Assembly: GCA_018857735.1 (NCBI GenBank)
Contig: JABMCL010002476.1
Location: 227,501 to 291,500 of the forward strand
Direction of reading: 5' to 3'
Origin: Alviniconcha marisindica
Lineage: Eukaryota; Mollusca; Gastropoda; Provannidae
DNA length: 64,000 nt
The notes beneath the pieces are model-generated. The model was given only the letters and a program-made list of their open reading frames with translations, had not been told where the DNA came from and ran no database searches. Below are positions 1-12,414 of this stretch, in pieces. Made by a program: the position numbers and the translations under genes. Each line of letters opens with the position of its first letter. Positions within the stretch are counted from its first letter, which is position 1.

Positions 1-120
1 CTGTCCTAATGAGCCTTCTGGTTTCCGTGGACGTAAAGCTATATTGAACCATGCTTCGGCATTGGTCTCAGCTTGTCCCTAATATGTCAACTGACATCTG
101 AGGACATTAAGCAACACTAT
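1..120 (+). repeat. SINE-like interspersed repeat, family B (copy 1)
   Basis: This segment contains the block CATTGGTCTCAGCTTGTCCC followed by GAGGACATTAAGCA. Recognisable copies recur at about 2515-2566 (+, partial), 13798-13960 (-), 43884-44060 (+) and 61115-61275 (-). The longer copies also share a 'gaggtggccgtcc' block and a 'tggatgtaaagcaa' block. Copies lie in both orientations and at unrelated sites, so this is a dispersed element rather than a gene. It is cut by the left edge of the window. Confidence 0.7.
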
Positions 121-849
121 ATACCTACCTACTTACCTTCGTATCGCAAGATTGTGTTTCCTGTTACTGTTATCAACAGATCATATTTTTACAGATGTTT
201 TTGTTTAGTAATTTTTTTTAGTATTGTTGACATTACAGTTCATGCATATTTCTTTTGACAATCATAGTATTAGAAGTAACATATTATTTATAAATGATAT
301 TATATACTTTAAAGTATGACTATGAGTTTTCTCAGACATTGTTTTAGTTAACTGATTTGATATCATTTGACTTTTGTAATAATGACATGCCAGTCACCTT
401 TTTAGCTTCATGTGCTCAGTAATACCAGTCTTTTTGAGTCTGAGAAAAAGGAAATGCCAGACTAAAATTAAGTACAACTTCATAAGTTCAGGCTTTATAA
501 ATATGGTTGAACATGTTTTCAAAATGTAGTCATGGCTATTTTTGTTGATTGTTTCTTATTTAGCCATTGGACACCATTGTTCATTTTTTGCTGGCTAGTG
601 TTTTGATTATGAGTCCAGGAATGCACCAGATATGTCATCTAAGACCTACAAGAATGGTAGAAAATATTTTGTGAGCAATGTTCTCAGTAACTCGTAAAAA
701 CTGACCCCATGAGATACAAAGCTTTGAAGAACATAGCTGAATAAAAAGTTACCTACAAAAGACAACTTACACTTATAATTATGACATACAGTTTTTCCTT
801 TCTGTTCAAATTGTAATGCTCCAATGTTCTTAGGGGCAAGAATGAAGAA
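121..849. other. Non-coding AT-rich stretch, nothing recognised
   Basis: No ORF with family resemblance, no RNA gene and no clear repeat were seen. The + strand is T-rich, like the rest of 1-11.6 kb. Confidence 0.5.
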
Positions 850-1152
850 ACCCCAAAGATCTCAGAATGTTTTTATTTATTTTAATTTTTATTTCTTAGT
901 GTGCTTAGCTCAGTGATGTCAGTATCATCATGCAAACTTCGAAGGATGTGACCCCAAAGATCTCAGAATGTTTTTATTTATTTTAATTTTTATTTCTTAG
1001 TGTGCTTAGCTCAGTGATATCAGTATCATCATGCAAACTTCAAAGGATGTGACCCCAAAGATCTCAGAATGTTTTTATTTATTTAATTATTTTTTTTTAG
1101 TGTGCTTAGCTCAGTGATATCAGTATCATCATGCAAACTTTGAAAGATGTGA
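850..1152. repeat. Tandem repeat, 3 copies of about 101 bp
   Basis: Three head-to-tail copies begin at about 850, 951 and 1052 with 'accccaaagatctcagaatg' and end with 'catcatgcaaactt..gatgtg'. They differ by a few substitutions and a short indel in the T/A-rich centre. Confidence 0.9.
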
Positions 1153-1850
1153 CTTCTATAATACTTTTTCATATGTGTGTTAAAGTGTTATAAACTTTTA
1201 GTTTTATACATCCTTATGCTGGACAGATGGGCAAATACTGACCATTTACAAGAGATCAAACAAAATACTACAACTTCAAGTGGAGAATTTTGTTTTGAAA
1301 TGCCCTGTTGGCCCCTCTATACAGTGAAGGAGAGCTTGCTGAATTTTGTTTATTTTGAGCTGTTTGAGGAAACTGGCACTCAAAAGAGTGATTTGTTTCG
1401 TCTGCATGGGCTGACTGGCTATCGCATCTGGCACTCAGAGGTCAGTGACACGTTAATTAAGATTAAAACATTAAAGCATACAAATATGAACAACTTTTAT
1501 TTAACTAGCACAAACCATGATACAGTATTATGCAAAGTTTTGGCAGACTGATTTTTATGAGCAATAAGTGGACAGGCAGTTTTGAGTTACTGAATATAGA
1601 AGGGATGAAAATTGCGAGTCAACTTATTTTTGAACATTTTCTCAGTCATGCAAAAGCCTTGTGTTGACACAAAATCATGAGATTTGTTTGTGCTTATACA
1701 TATTAATTTTTGTTGATTTTTATATATAGATGATATTAACTGTAAAGTGCAATCAATGCATTTTCTGTGGTGTTTAGCCCTTTGGGATATTATTATGTGT
1801 ATTTTGCAATTTAACAGATCAAAGGAAACAAGTCTCATGACACTTGATAC
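1153..1850. other. Unassigned stretch with one 124-codon ORF
   Basis: A + strand ORF at 1177-1551 is open for 124 codons (segments MLDRWANTDHLQ, GEFCFEMPCW, SDLFRLHGL). I recognise no family and see no convincing splice sites. It could be a chance ORF, a decayed element or an unplaced exon. The rest of the stretch shows nothing. Confidence 0.3.
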
Positions 1851-1916
1851 AGTAAGTAAGTTGGCGTTTTACGCCCAGTCAGCCGGTATGGTTATATGAT
1901 ATATCAGGGCGATACT
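1850..1916 (+). repeat. Interspersed repeat, family A (copy 1)
   Basis: 'agtaagtaagttggcgtttt' is followed by 'acgcccagtcagccggtatg' and 'gttatat..atcagggcgata'. The same block recurs at 24841-24905, 29698-29780 and 38224-38274, always with the GTAAGTAA start and the 'gcccagtcaacc' core. Its origin class is unknown; SINE-like by behaviour. Confidence 0.7.
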
Positions 1917-3826
1917 TGATACAAGTGTGCATGCTCAGTACTTGTTTTATTTAATCATAGTTTTAATTAATACCAAGCATGTGATGGATCCTGAAAAGTG
2001 CACAAAGTGCATAATATGAAGAACATGTACATTAAGGACAGACACTGAACAGTGACATGCAATGCTTTTTGCAATACGCGTGTATAGTATTATCATATCT
2101 TTCTGGATGTATTTTGGTTAGTCAGTTTTCCTCTTTCTTTTTAGTTTATTTGTTAAAATACAGCTGAGTACTCTTCCCGCAAATGTTAACACAAAATATC
2201 AGAGAACACAATAGAAATTTTCTGGTCCAAGGACTTCTGTACTTATTGCTTTGTGTTGGCTAATACCAAAATACTGACAGCTCAGGAGAATTTTGAAGCC
2301 AAGGCATTTCAGGTTGGTGCAAATGGTACTTCGATGTAAAATAGCAAACATTATAGTTTACACATATGTTGAAACTATGGTGGACCTTCTTGCTGTCGTA
2401 CAACTAAAGCCTAGATCTCACTGCCTGCTGCAGTTTATATATATATATATACCAGTGAAATGTTAATGTGAACACTCATACATCAATTATATTTATATAA
2501 CATGCAAATTGCCCCATCCCTAATAAGCCTTATGGTTTCTGTGGATGTAAAGCAACATTGAATCAAAATGCAAATGGCATTAATTAATATGCTGTCATTA
2601 TTTTATAGATTTAAGCAATATGGTTTCGTATCCTCTACATCTTCATCAAGAAAGAACAGTTGTGTGCACATTTCAAAAGGGTAAGAAGTCATGTCATTGT
2701 ATCATTATCATGATTTGCCGTAAAAATAAGCATGTGTTCACATTCCTGTTGATCTGAAAATGTAATTAATGTTTGCCCCCCCAATCCACCCCACCCCCAC
2801 CCCCTGCCCCAACTTAGACTTTTATAATGGCAGGTTGTTTCTAGAGATACACTAGCAAGTGGGGGGGGGGGGGGGTACCAATAATACCTGAAATTAAAAA
2901 TGGAGTCACTTTTTTGAATGACATTTTCACTTAACAATCAGACTTATGTTTTTGCAGTTGCATTATATTCACTTGCGTTGGGAAGTCTGATTAAGATTTA
3001 TGGTGAATACAGGGTGACACATGCTTATATGTTCATCATCAGCTCATGTATATATATATATATATATATATATACATACGTGGAAGAATCAAAAGCAAAA
3101 ATGCTCTTGGTACATTTTGCATGTATGTTTGTATCTTGCATACATTGTGAATTGTAAGTGACATGTTGCATTACCCATCCAACTTTCCAGCTTGTAGCTA
3201 TAAATACTCCCCAATCAGGCAAGGGGGCATACTATATATATGATACTGGAATCACCATTTCCATGTGTTGGTCTCTTCTTTTGTTAGGACTGGCAGGTTT
3301 TTGTTGTTGTTGTTGTTGCTATTATATGTCCCAAGTGTACTTTTGTGTGTGTGAGAGAGGGGATGGTGGGGGGGGGGGAAGCATGAGAGAAAGAAAGAGA
3401 CACAGTGCATATATATGGTCTAAAAGTAAGAGTGAAAGCATTATAAATTAAAAGGGAAACACTAAATGAATGTTCATTATATTTTTGAGCTTCCAAGTAT
3501 GTCTTTTGAGATCTTCTGTTCTGGTTTTCAGAAAATTTTGTCTTAAAAACCAAAAGCAAAAATGACTGAAATTACATTCAAACTACCAGATATTTGTCTT
3601 AAATGTGGAGTGTAAATTTTTGCTGAAAGTGAAACATGATGGTGATGAGTAGGCAAGTTTTTTTTGTTTTTGGTGTTGCCTTGTTCATGTGTTCATTGGG
3701 CTCAGGATACAATGTGAAGAATGAAGGAGTGACATTTTCTGTGACACACAAATTCACACATCCACCATGTCTCTGGGATTCATTTATTGGTTTGACTGTC
3801 TTTATGTGTTTGAACCCATAGTGTGC

Positions 3827-3828
<2 letters not shown>
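1917..3828. other. Non-coding with homopolymer and short microsatellites
   Basis: Contains a partial family-B repeat (2515-2566), C/G-rich tracts near 2777-2812 and 2862-2876, a (TA)n run at about 3049-3075 and a G run near 3368-3378. ORFs here are low-complexity or random; no gene is supported. Confidence 0.6.
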
Positions 3829-4110
<282 letters not shown>

Positions 4111-5451
4111 GAGAGATGTATCACGCTTGTTTGTTAATGGAAGGAGTACACTACTGCATAGCTACTTAATTTTTCATTTTCTATTTATTATACACTGATG
4201 TGAAATGTACCTTTCAGGATGTTCATTTAGTGAGGTTCATGTACCTTTTTCGCTCGCGTGCCAGTTGACAGTTATTGTGGGCTGTTCAGGCCCAACACCT
4301 TTGTTGTTGTGTTCTTTGTGGCGAGATGTTTGTTGAGTGCTGTTACTCCCCTTCGTGTGTTAAATGTGAATTATTATTGTCATTCCAACATGATGGTAAT
4401 GAAAGATGAATTCTGTGTGGTCCATGTGTTCATCACACTCAGGGTGTTCACTGAAGGGTGAAGGAGTGCATTGTGGAACACATCAATTCACACCTGTATC
4501 CAGCATTTTTATGCTTGTCTCTGTTTGGACGTTTGATCTCGGTGACAGCTTCCTTGTGTTTTAGCCTAAAGTGTACTTTTATCTGTGTGTTTCGTAAGTT
4601 TTGTACAAGTATTTATCTAAGGACTGGTGCAGCTCTGATGTGATGAGTTGATTAATAAGCCTGTATCAGCATGACTGCTGAGAACATCAGCATTTGAACA
4701 GGAAAGTCTGAAACCCATACGCATACACTCACACACATATATATATATGCTTGCATAAATGCAGGCACTTAATCATGCATGGACAACCCCCCCCCCCCCC
4801 CCAACAAACCCACCCTCTTCTTTTTCAGCCCAAACCAGTATATTATTCAACAAATTTCCCATGTGACCTTGTTTTTCCCGAGTGACCTTGTTTTGGGTGT
4901 GCTGCCAAATAATGTAAGTGTCTGAACATATGTATTCCTGTTGCAGATCATATCTCCGAAACCTCCTCCATTATTCTTGATCATACTATGACCAGATGTT
5001 TGCCTTGTCAGAGACTATCATCAGACTCACTAAGATTAATACAAGTGTGATTTGATTTGATGGGCTGACAAGTTTTTGTGAGTTGAAATATTCTGTTAGG
5101 ACTGACACAGTTTGCATTCCTTAATATTTGGCAAGAAGTATGCTGCTAAATTGACACAGACATAATTGGTTCAAGGGCGTGTGCTTTGTTAGGAGAACAA
5201 GGTTTGAAAGGCCAAACATCTGAATTTAAGAAGTTGATATCTGCTTTTGAAATATGTCATCTTTTTAAAATTAATGCTTTATTATAATATTTCAGTGCTT
5301 CATGGAAATTTGCTTGTTAAATGACATAAAATAAATTTGTATGGTAAAGCCACTTAAATGAAACTTAAAAAACAGCAAACTTATATTGTTTCAATGGCAC
5401 ACTTCAATTGGTATTATAATGTGGAATGGTTAGTTAGTTAGCAGCTCAAAT
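4111..5451. other. Non-coding stretch, nothing recognised
   Basis: T-rich on +, with a short (TA)n near 4739-4748 and a C run near 4788-4802. Short ORFs lack family resemblance. Confidence 0.5.
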
Positions 5452-5666
5452 TTAACCCCTTCACTGCCCCAGCCTGTAAAATGTCTGGGCTGAAAGATGC
5501 AGAGATGCACCTGCAAGCACAATATCTTCTGCTCCTATAACACATCTACTTTTAATGCTATTCATTTTGATAAAACTCCCTTTATACGCCAGTGCAGAAA
5601 AGAAGACAAAAGGGTTTAAAATTTTGCACTTTTACTCAAGTGACATCATGGCAGTGAAGGGGTTAA
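5452..5666. mobile_element. piggyBac-like MITE, 215 bp (copy 1)
   Basis: The segment begins TTAACCCCTTCACTGCC and ends with its exact reverse complement (GGCAGTGAAGGGGTTAA), giving perfect 17-bp terminal inverted repeats that include the TTAA. TTAA target sites and CCC(C/T)T-type ends are typical of piggyBac-derived MITEs. It has no coding capacity. A second member with nearly the same ends lies at 19848-20532. Confidence 0.8.
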
Positions 5667-6599
5667 TGTCAGGTGTTATAGGCATCGGAGTGATGGTAAC
5701 AAAATATGAGGAAAGTGTAACAGTAAGAGCAGAATTTTGTTTTACAGTAGACTGGCTAATACTAGTAATAGATCCAAATCCTGAAATAATAATGATACTA
5801 ATTAGATTATATAATAGTAGCAATTAATCCATTAAAAAAAAGGTATTCACTGTAAGATGATTTTGTAACAGGATTTTGTCTCTTTGCATGGGCAAAAAGG
5901 GAAGGAGTGGTGGAGGGGTATTAATTTAGGCTAACCACTGCATCACCATGTCACCACTTAAGTGCTCCTAACTGGATGTGTGTATGTTAAATTATTATTC
6001 TAGGGAGAGAAAAAATGGATTAAAATCAAAAAAGGTATTTTTGAAGTAATTGCTGTTACAATGATGTTTGTGGATTCACAATGAATTCGGTAATCAAAAA
6101 GCATGTTCTAAATAGTGCCTATTTTTGATGTGTATGTCAGAAAAACTGATATTGCTTGCACTTCTTTTGAGTGGTCACCGCTGTGATTCTGAACAACATG
6201 TAATTGTACTACTGTTCTCTTGACTGAGACTTTAAAGGACATTTCAAAACAAGCGCTGTAGCATTGACTGTACAATGAATATTTCCCGGTGTCTACAAAT
6301 AAGTGATATTCTGTTTTTCATCTGGTGATACAAGATGCATATCTAGTGACATTTACTATCATCCTGTTTGGGTCATGGATGCTGATATTTGTGCCTCTTT
6401 ACAACTGAGTTGTTTTGCTGCTTATGTTTTCGTTGACTCGAGCAAATAACCAAATACAGAATGTATGCCTTTGGTCTTTGTACCACAATTAATGTGACTC
6501 AGTCCTGCAACTACAAGTATGTCACAGGGTATAACCATCATGGCTGACTGGGTGTTGAAAACCAGTTTCCTTCCTTCGGAAAAGTATGCCAGCAGATGG
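5667..6599. other. Non-coding stretch, nothing recognised
   Basis: No supported gene. The segment 'catggctgactgggtgttga' near 6538-6557 resembles short blocks at about 34726 and 61310, so it may be a fragment of a dispersed repeat. Confidence 0.45.
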
Positions 6600-7050
6600 A
6601 GCTCAAGCAGCCCCTGTAATGGAAAAAGGGACACAAGCCAACCCAAGGAATGGAAAAAAAAGGACACAAGCCAACCCAGGGAATGGAAAAAAGGACACAA
6701 GCCAACCCATGGAATGGAAAAAAGGACAAAAGCAACTCCATGGAATGGAAAAAAGGACACAAGCCAGCCCAAGGAATGGAAAAAAGGACACAAGCCAACC
6801 CAAGGAACAGAAAAAGGACACAAGCCAATCCATGGAATGGAAAAAAGGACACAGGCCAACCCATGGAATGGAAAAAAGGACACAAGCCAGCCCAAGCACA
6901 CAAAAAAAGGACACAAGCCAGCCCAAGGAATGGGAAAAAAAGACACAAGCCAACCCAATGAATGGAAAAAAGGATACAAGCCAGCTCAAGGAATACAAAA
7001 AAGGACACAAGCCAACCCAAGGAAAGGACAAAAGATAACCCAAGGAACGG
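6600..7050. repeat. Minisatellite, about 31-bp unit, about 14 copies
   Basis: The unit is built from ggacacaagccaaccc and aaggaatggaaaaaa with small length changes. Several overlapping ORFs of 100-190 codons on both strands exist only because the unit lacks stops; their products are pure repeats (KKDTSQP or GWLVSFFPF type). Confidence 0.95.
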
Positions 7051-8081
7051 TTTGGTGTGGTGGAATGCCTGGAGTGTCTGGAATAATGTTGGCATGACAA
7101 CACATCATGTGTACATCAAGTGTATAACTTTAAGCTGTAGCAATATATATACATCGGCATCCTTAAAATACTCAAACATCTATTTACATGCGCTGAATTT
7201 GTTTCCGTCTTGCACCTTTTATGTGTGCATTTGCCTCAGTTTCTTGCATTATCTAAATGTTTGCAGTGAATGGTCATTCATTTTTAAATTTGTTCTTTTC
7301 TTGAATTCTTTGTTATGATATGAAATTTCCATATGAAAATTTCAATTTCCATAGCAGATTGTTGCACAAACTTTCATGTCTGTGATAAGTTTGCATACAT
7401 TTATTGTGTTTGACTTGAACAAAGATTCATGTCTGCAGTGATGAGTGAGAGAAATTTTAACATAATGCCTTCTCTGAACTTTGAGCTTCACACTTTCATG
7501 CCCATGGCCTTGGCCTAGTTTCAAGGTCACAGCAATGTCAGGTAGAACAGCAGGTTGTATTTCTCAGTAGGTATTTTCGCACAGTATTTTCTAAGCATTA
7601 TCACATCCACTGATCTTTGTATTAGATTGCATACTAGTTTCAGTGACATGGGTTCATTGCAAAGTTACTGTGACACCCAAGAGATAGAACTAAAGTTGTG
7701 TTTATGAACAAGTCTGTATGCAGTGGAGTTCAGATTTGTGTTATTGTTACATGTGTGAATAATATGATGGACACAGTGCTTTGAATAACCTCAGCTTGTA
7801 TTAATTTTTTAACTTAAGGGAGATTATGGATGTGTTTCCTGCATTGACTGTTTAAAGGCTTTTGATACCTGGTCATATGACTACATGATCTAGCATGTCA
7901 CCTAACAGATGACACATAACATGCTAGGCCACATGTTTGTGCACTGATTGATGGAAAGGCAGTTGTGGGTAATTCTTGCCATTCAATGGCAGACGCCAGT
8001 GACTAAGAAACTGCAGTGTTGGTAGCATTACTAGTACCTAACCCATCCTAACTAATAACAGTACCCAGTTTCTGCTACAGT
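7051..8081. other. Non-coding T-rich stretch, nothing recognised
   Basis: No supported gene, RNA or clear repeat. Confidence 0.5.
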
Positions 8082-8082
8082 C

Positions 8083-8155
<73 letters not shown>
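8082..8155. repeat. (TG)n microsatellite
   Basis: About 36 uninterrupted TG dinucleotides. Confidence 0.98.
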
Positions 8156-8157
<2 letters not shown>

Positions 8158-8274
8158 ATTGTGTGTTTTGGGGGGTTGTTTTTGGGGGTTGTTTTTTGTC
8201 TAATACTTTATGTAAATTGTTTTGGTAGGACTATGCTCTATATGTGTATAGAATATCACATTTAGGTTAATATG

Positions 8275-8337
8275 TATTATGTGAGCGTTCAGGGCGTTGA
8301 TGAGCGCATAATAAATGTACATTATTATTATTATTAC
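8275..8337 (+). repeat. LINE/SINE-type 3' tail with (ATT)n
   Basis: 'gagcgcataataaatgtaca' leads into (TTA)n. This resembles the common invertebrate retroposon tail of a 'gcgctataaat' block followed by (ATT)n. Similar tails lie at about 35610-35672 and 59545-59600. The body of the element is not recognised. Confidence 0.45.
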
Positions 8338-8404
8338 CCTGTTGGGGGTAGGATGGAAGAATGAGTCATTACATCATCATTGATGAGATAATGACGTTGA
8401 TGTT

Positions 8405-8686
8405 GCGAAGAAAAATATGCAATATTTTTTATTGCATTCAGAGTATGGTCTCAGTTTATCAGATAAAATACATTACTGGTGGTAGGCTTAGCTTACCGAG
8501 AATATAGATGGCTTGTGTCAGATGAGAATAGAGCAAGTTTAATATATATATACAATATTTTTTATAGCATTCAAAGTATGGTGTTGGTTTATTACATAAA
8601 ATACAGTGCTGGTAGTAGGCTCAGTTTGTGAAGAATATCAGTGGCTTGTGTCAGATAAGAATTAGATGAGAATAGAGCAAGTTTAA
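8405..8686. repeat. Tandem duplication, 2 copies of about 135 bp
   Basis: Two diverged copies run from 'caatattttttat(t/a)gcatt' to 'gagaatagagcaagttt', at about 8420-8545 and 8552-8685. Confidence 0.8.
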
Positions 8687-9574
8687 AACCTACATTACCT
8701 GATCAGACTCTTGATGGTGACATCACAGTCTGCTGTTTCCCATAGCAACTGATCTTACATCATGCAGTGGTGTTACTAATCAAAAATGGATCTAAATGAA
8801 GTCTATGAAAATCTGCATGATAAAAGCGTCTGTCAAGTTAGTTTTTAATTTTAACACCATCTTAACCACCTAAGGTAGCTGTACACGTTTTTAAGGTCAC
8901 AGAAGTTTAAAAGTAATGCAAGTAATTTTTTGGACAGTGATTTTTTCTGTCTTCTTACACCCAATGAAGACTCTCTGTTGAAAGTGCTTGTGTTTATTTG
9001 TTCCTTGTGTTTCATTGTATAGGTGAGTACATTTCTTTAGAGCTGTTCTATATTGTGAGATAGTTAGCTCTATGGGCATGAACATGAATGTATTGTTTTA
9101 AATAACTTCAGTAAACATATTAGTGTAAAATTGTATAGAAATTCGACTGAAGTTAGGAGTTAATAGTTATGGACATGGCAACTAATCTCAGTAGAGATTG
9201 CCTTAAAATCTACAGCAAGAGATTTTCTAGTGTGTTCTTTTATTGTATACACAGTATCACATCAGTCTGATACAGTACTTACAACTTATACATATATATA
9301 TTCACTTGGGGTTTACTTTTATTTTACATGAAACATATATTCAAGGATTTCTACCTTTTTGCTGTGAAGTTTTGAATATGTTTTGATATTTTTTCCATTT
9401 TTGTGTGTGTGTTTTTTGCTGTGCGTTTGTGGTGGGCATTTACTTGTTTTGTGTGATATGTTTAACGTAACATTGTATGTCTTTTGCTTGGCTGTTGTGT
9501 TCAGTTCTACAGGTTTTTGTTTTGTTTTGCTGTGGTTACACCATTGTGGGCTTTTTAATTATCTGTTGTGTTCA
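8687..9574. other. Non-coding stretch, nothing recognised
   Basis: T-rich on +; no supported gene. Confidence 0.5.
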
Positions 9575-9720
9575 AACAAGACCAATTTGTATAATTGTGT
9601 GCTTTTTAAATAGCTGTTGTGTTCAAACAAGACCAATTTGTACAATTCTCTTGTTTTGTTGTTGTTTTGTTTTGTTGACTTTTGATTCAGACAAGACCAA
9701 TTTGTACAGTTCTCTTCTTT
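9560..9720. repeat. Short tandem repeat, 3 copies of 50-60 bp
   Basis: 'aacaagaccaatttgta' followed by a Tn/(GTT)n tail appears three times (about 9577, 9627 and 9692; in the last copy it follows 'tcag'). Confidence 0.75.
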
Positions 9721-9905
9721 TTTTCTTCTTCTTTTTTTTGCTTTGTTGACTTTTGACCTCTTGAATTTGAACTACCAGTATACTTTCAATCTAACCTCAT
9801 AATGAATCATTACTTTCAATGTTTTGGGGGAAATGTAGACAATGAAATAAGTACAAATAAGTCTTGCACACAAGTGCTGCAGTGTTTTAGGGGCATAGCA
9901 TATAT

Positions 9906-10445
9906 GATGGTATCAAATTAAAGTCACTGAAAAGTCGAGAGATGATGTGCACTCATCAAATAAAGTCATTGAAAAGTCATGAGATGATGTGCACTCATCC
10001 AAGTTAAAGTCATTGAAATGTTATGATGTGCACTCCTCAAGTTAAAGTCACTGGAAAATAATGAGGTGATGTGCACTCGCCAGGTTAAAGTCATTGAAAA
10101 GTGATGAGGTGATGTGCACTCATCCAAGTTAGTCATTGAAATGTTATATGATGTGCACTCATCAAGTTAAAGTCACTGGAAAATAATGAGGTGATGTGCA
10201 CTCACCAGGTTAAAGTCACTGAAAAGTGATGAGGTGATGTGCACTCATCCAAGTTAAAGTCACTGGAAAATAATGAGGTGATGTACACTCACCAGGTTAA
10301 AGTCACTGAAAAGTGATGAGGTAATGTGCACTCATCCTAGTTAAAGTCATTGAAATGTTATATGATGTGCACTCATCAAGTTAAAGTCACTGGGAAAAAG
10401 TGTGATGATGAGCATTCATCAAGTTAAAGACATGAGATAATGTGC
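9906..10445. repeat. Minisatellite, about 44-bp unit, about 12 copies
   Basis: The unit alternates between two related forms around 'gatgtgcactcatcaagtta' and 'aagtcactgaaaagtgatga'. The alternation suggests a higher-order dimer in part of the array. Confidence 0.9.
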
Positions 10446-11090
10446 ACTTTTAGTCTCTTTTTCCCCCCTTATTTTTGTAGCAGTACACATGTCCAACAAG
10501 GCAAATACTACATTTTAGTGGACGTTTATGATGCATTATATGAGATGAATATAGTAGCACATTGCCAATTTTGAGACGAAACTGCTGCTTTGAACAGTTT
10601 ATGACACTGTGCAAGTGTTCATGACAGAAAAGAACATCAGTATGCTGTATTCACAGGCAATATATAGCAGATGCATAGCATACCAGTTTGGCAGAGTGTG
10701 TTGTATTGTGGGACATACATACATGAATTTGGTATGCTTTTACCTTTTTGTTGCAAGTTATATGCAAAAAAGCTGACACTGGTCTGATCTCTGTATTTGG
10801 AACCTAACCGCTGCACTGTGATAAAGACAGAATTTGTGAAATAACATGCTACCACAGGCAGCTGGAAATAAATGTGATGAAGTGTACAATCAGTTTCAAG
10901 GTCACATGGAATAATTGGCTAATTTATTCAGAATTTTGTTCAGCATATGAAATCTCATTTTGTTTTGATGGGGTGGGAGATGGTTGTTGTTGTTGGACGC
11001 TTTTATACAGTACTGTTCTCCACTCTAACGCAGACTCACTGAGCTCTTGTATGCGATTCTAATGAGACACTAGCTATTTACAGCACATTT
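10446..11090. other. Non-coding stretch, nothing recognised
   Basis: No supported gene. Confidence 0.5.
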
Positions 11091-11260
11091 TTGAATATCC
11101 ACTGAAGTGGTGTACTTCCAGTGCTATTTGGTTGTTACATGGCTGGTGCCATGTGAAACTGCTGTCGCCTTGATGCATGTTCTGTCTACACCATACAACC
11201 GTGCACCTGTTTACAGTGTCACTTCACTCCAAGCCACATACTAGGGACAGGGTGCAGGTG
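11085..11260. repeat. Dispersed repeat shared with 16736-16820
   Basis: The block 'tttgaatatccac..aagtgg', 'acttccagtgct' and 'gttacatggctggtgcca' is matched at 16736-16800 with about 80 percent identity by eye. The class is unknown. Confidence 0.65.
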
Positions 11261-11324
11261 CATGTGCATTTAGGTGTAACCTGCCACTTGCACTTTTGGC
11301 AGATTGACAAAGATCTTTTCATGT

Positions 11325-11450
11325 GCTACTGAACTGTGGTAACCCAGGGATGGAACAGTCAGCACACAAAGTTGACCCAAGAGAAGAAAATTCTCTTGCC
11401 AACCTTTTGATCACGAGTCTGGCACTATGCCACTGAGCTATCCCAGCTCC
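11325..11450 (-). repeat. tRNA-derived SINE head
   Basis: Read on the minus strand, the element starts GGGATAGCTCAGTGGCATAG, which contains a good RNA polymerase III box A (TAGCTCAGTGG). The expected box B is degraded. No cloverleaf with a paired acceptor stem can be drawn, so this is a SINE head and not a tRNA gene. Confidence 0.5.
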
Positions 11451-11612
11451 CACAGATGGTACATGGGTCGACAGGTGTACCCTAGAGCATCGAGGTTTAT
11501 TTATATGGGTCATTGTTTTCTACTGATAAATGAACTGTGTGTGTGTTCTTGCTGAAAAGTCAAGTCTTGGCTGATTTATCAACTTGTTTGACAAAAGCTG
11601 TTTGTGGTGTGT

Positions 11613-11618
11613 AATAAA
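11613..11618 (+). terminator. Poly(A) signal AATAAA of an unseen + strand gene
   Basis: A canonical AATAAA is followed about 20-60 bp later by GT/T-rich sequence (11635-11680). It coincides with the point where the T-rich bias of the + strand stops. Together these suggest the 3' end of a + strand transcript arriving from the left. No exon of that gene was identified. Confidence 0.5.
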
Positions 11619-11741
11619 AGTGAACTTTGAATGTCTCTGTGTTTGTTTCCATCCTGTGTGTTTTTCTTCTTCATCTTGCTCATGGGCCAATCTGTTAAGT
11701 CAGTTCAGATGTAAGTAACGAAGTTTGAATTACTGCAAGAG

Positions 11742-11742
<1 letters not shown>

Positions 11743-11769
<27 letters not shown>
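11743..11769. repeat. (AC)n microsatellite
   Basis: An uninterrupted AC run of about 13 units. Confidence 0.95.
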
Positions 11770-11772
<3 letters not shown>

Positions 11773-11798
11773 AATATCTTGAACCTTTTTTCTCGATT

Positions 11799-11804
11799 TT
11801 TATT
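11799..11804 (-). terminator. Possible minus-strand poly(A) signal
   Basis: TTTATT on + reads AATAAA on minus. It lies only about 180 bp from the + strand signal at 11613, fitting a tail-to-tail arrangement. HAAO would need a 7-kb 3' UTR to use it. Closer minus-strand candidates are ATTAAA near 18123 and AATAAA near 16367-16376. Confidence 0.3.
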
Positions 11805-12009
11805 GTATTACATTACACTTAAACAATATAAATTTAGGTATCATAATTATATAATAATAAAAAAATCAAAATCTAGATCACATCACAGTCAAATTTAAAT
11901 TACTTTTACGGGACCATCACCTGATTCTTCCTACAAATCAGCTGTATAAGAAAGGAAAATAAGAACAAACATATCTGTGTACAACCGGCTCGATATAGTC
12001 GCAGTCGGA

Positions 12010-12412
12010 TCTGGATGGAAATGTCTATTTTTAGGCATCATGCTCTGTCACATGATCGCAAATGTCCTAACTGTTGATAGCAAACTTGCCTAGAGTTCAC
12101 TACTACCTGGATCTGGATGAAAAAGTTATTTTCAGGCATCATGCTCTGTCACATGATCACAAATGTCCTAACTGTTGATAGCAAACTTGCCTACAGTTCA
12201 CTACTACCTGGATCTGGATGGAAATGTTATTTTTAGGCATCATGCTCTGTCACATGATCACAAATGTCCTAACTGTTGATAGCAAACTTGCCTACAGTTC
12301 ACTACTACCTGGATCTGGATGGAAATATTATTTTTAGGCATCATGCTCTGTCACATGATCACAAATGTCCTAACTGTTGATAGCAAACTTGCCAAGAGTT
12401 CACTACTACCTT
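12010..12412. repeat. Tandem repeat, 4 copies of about 101 bp
   Basis: Copies start at about 12012, 12113, 12214 and 12315 ('ctggatggaaatgttatttt', 'catcatgctctgtcacatga'), more than 90 percent alike by eye. Confidence 0.95.
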
Positions 12413-12414
12413 GT

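Noticed and set aside
6422..7103. Long overlapping ORFs (150-192 codons) on both strands
   Set aside because: They exist only because the 31-bp minisatellite unit has no stop in several frames; products are pure repeats with no family match.
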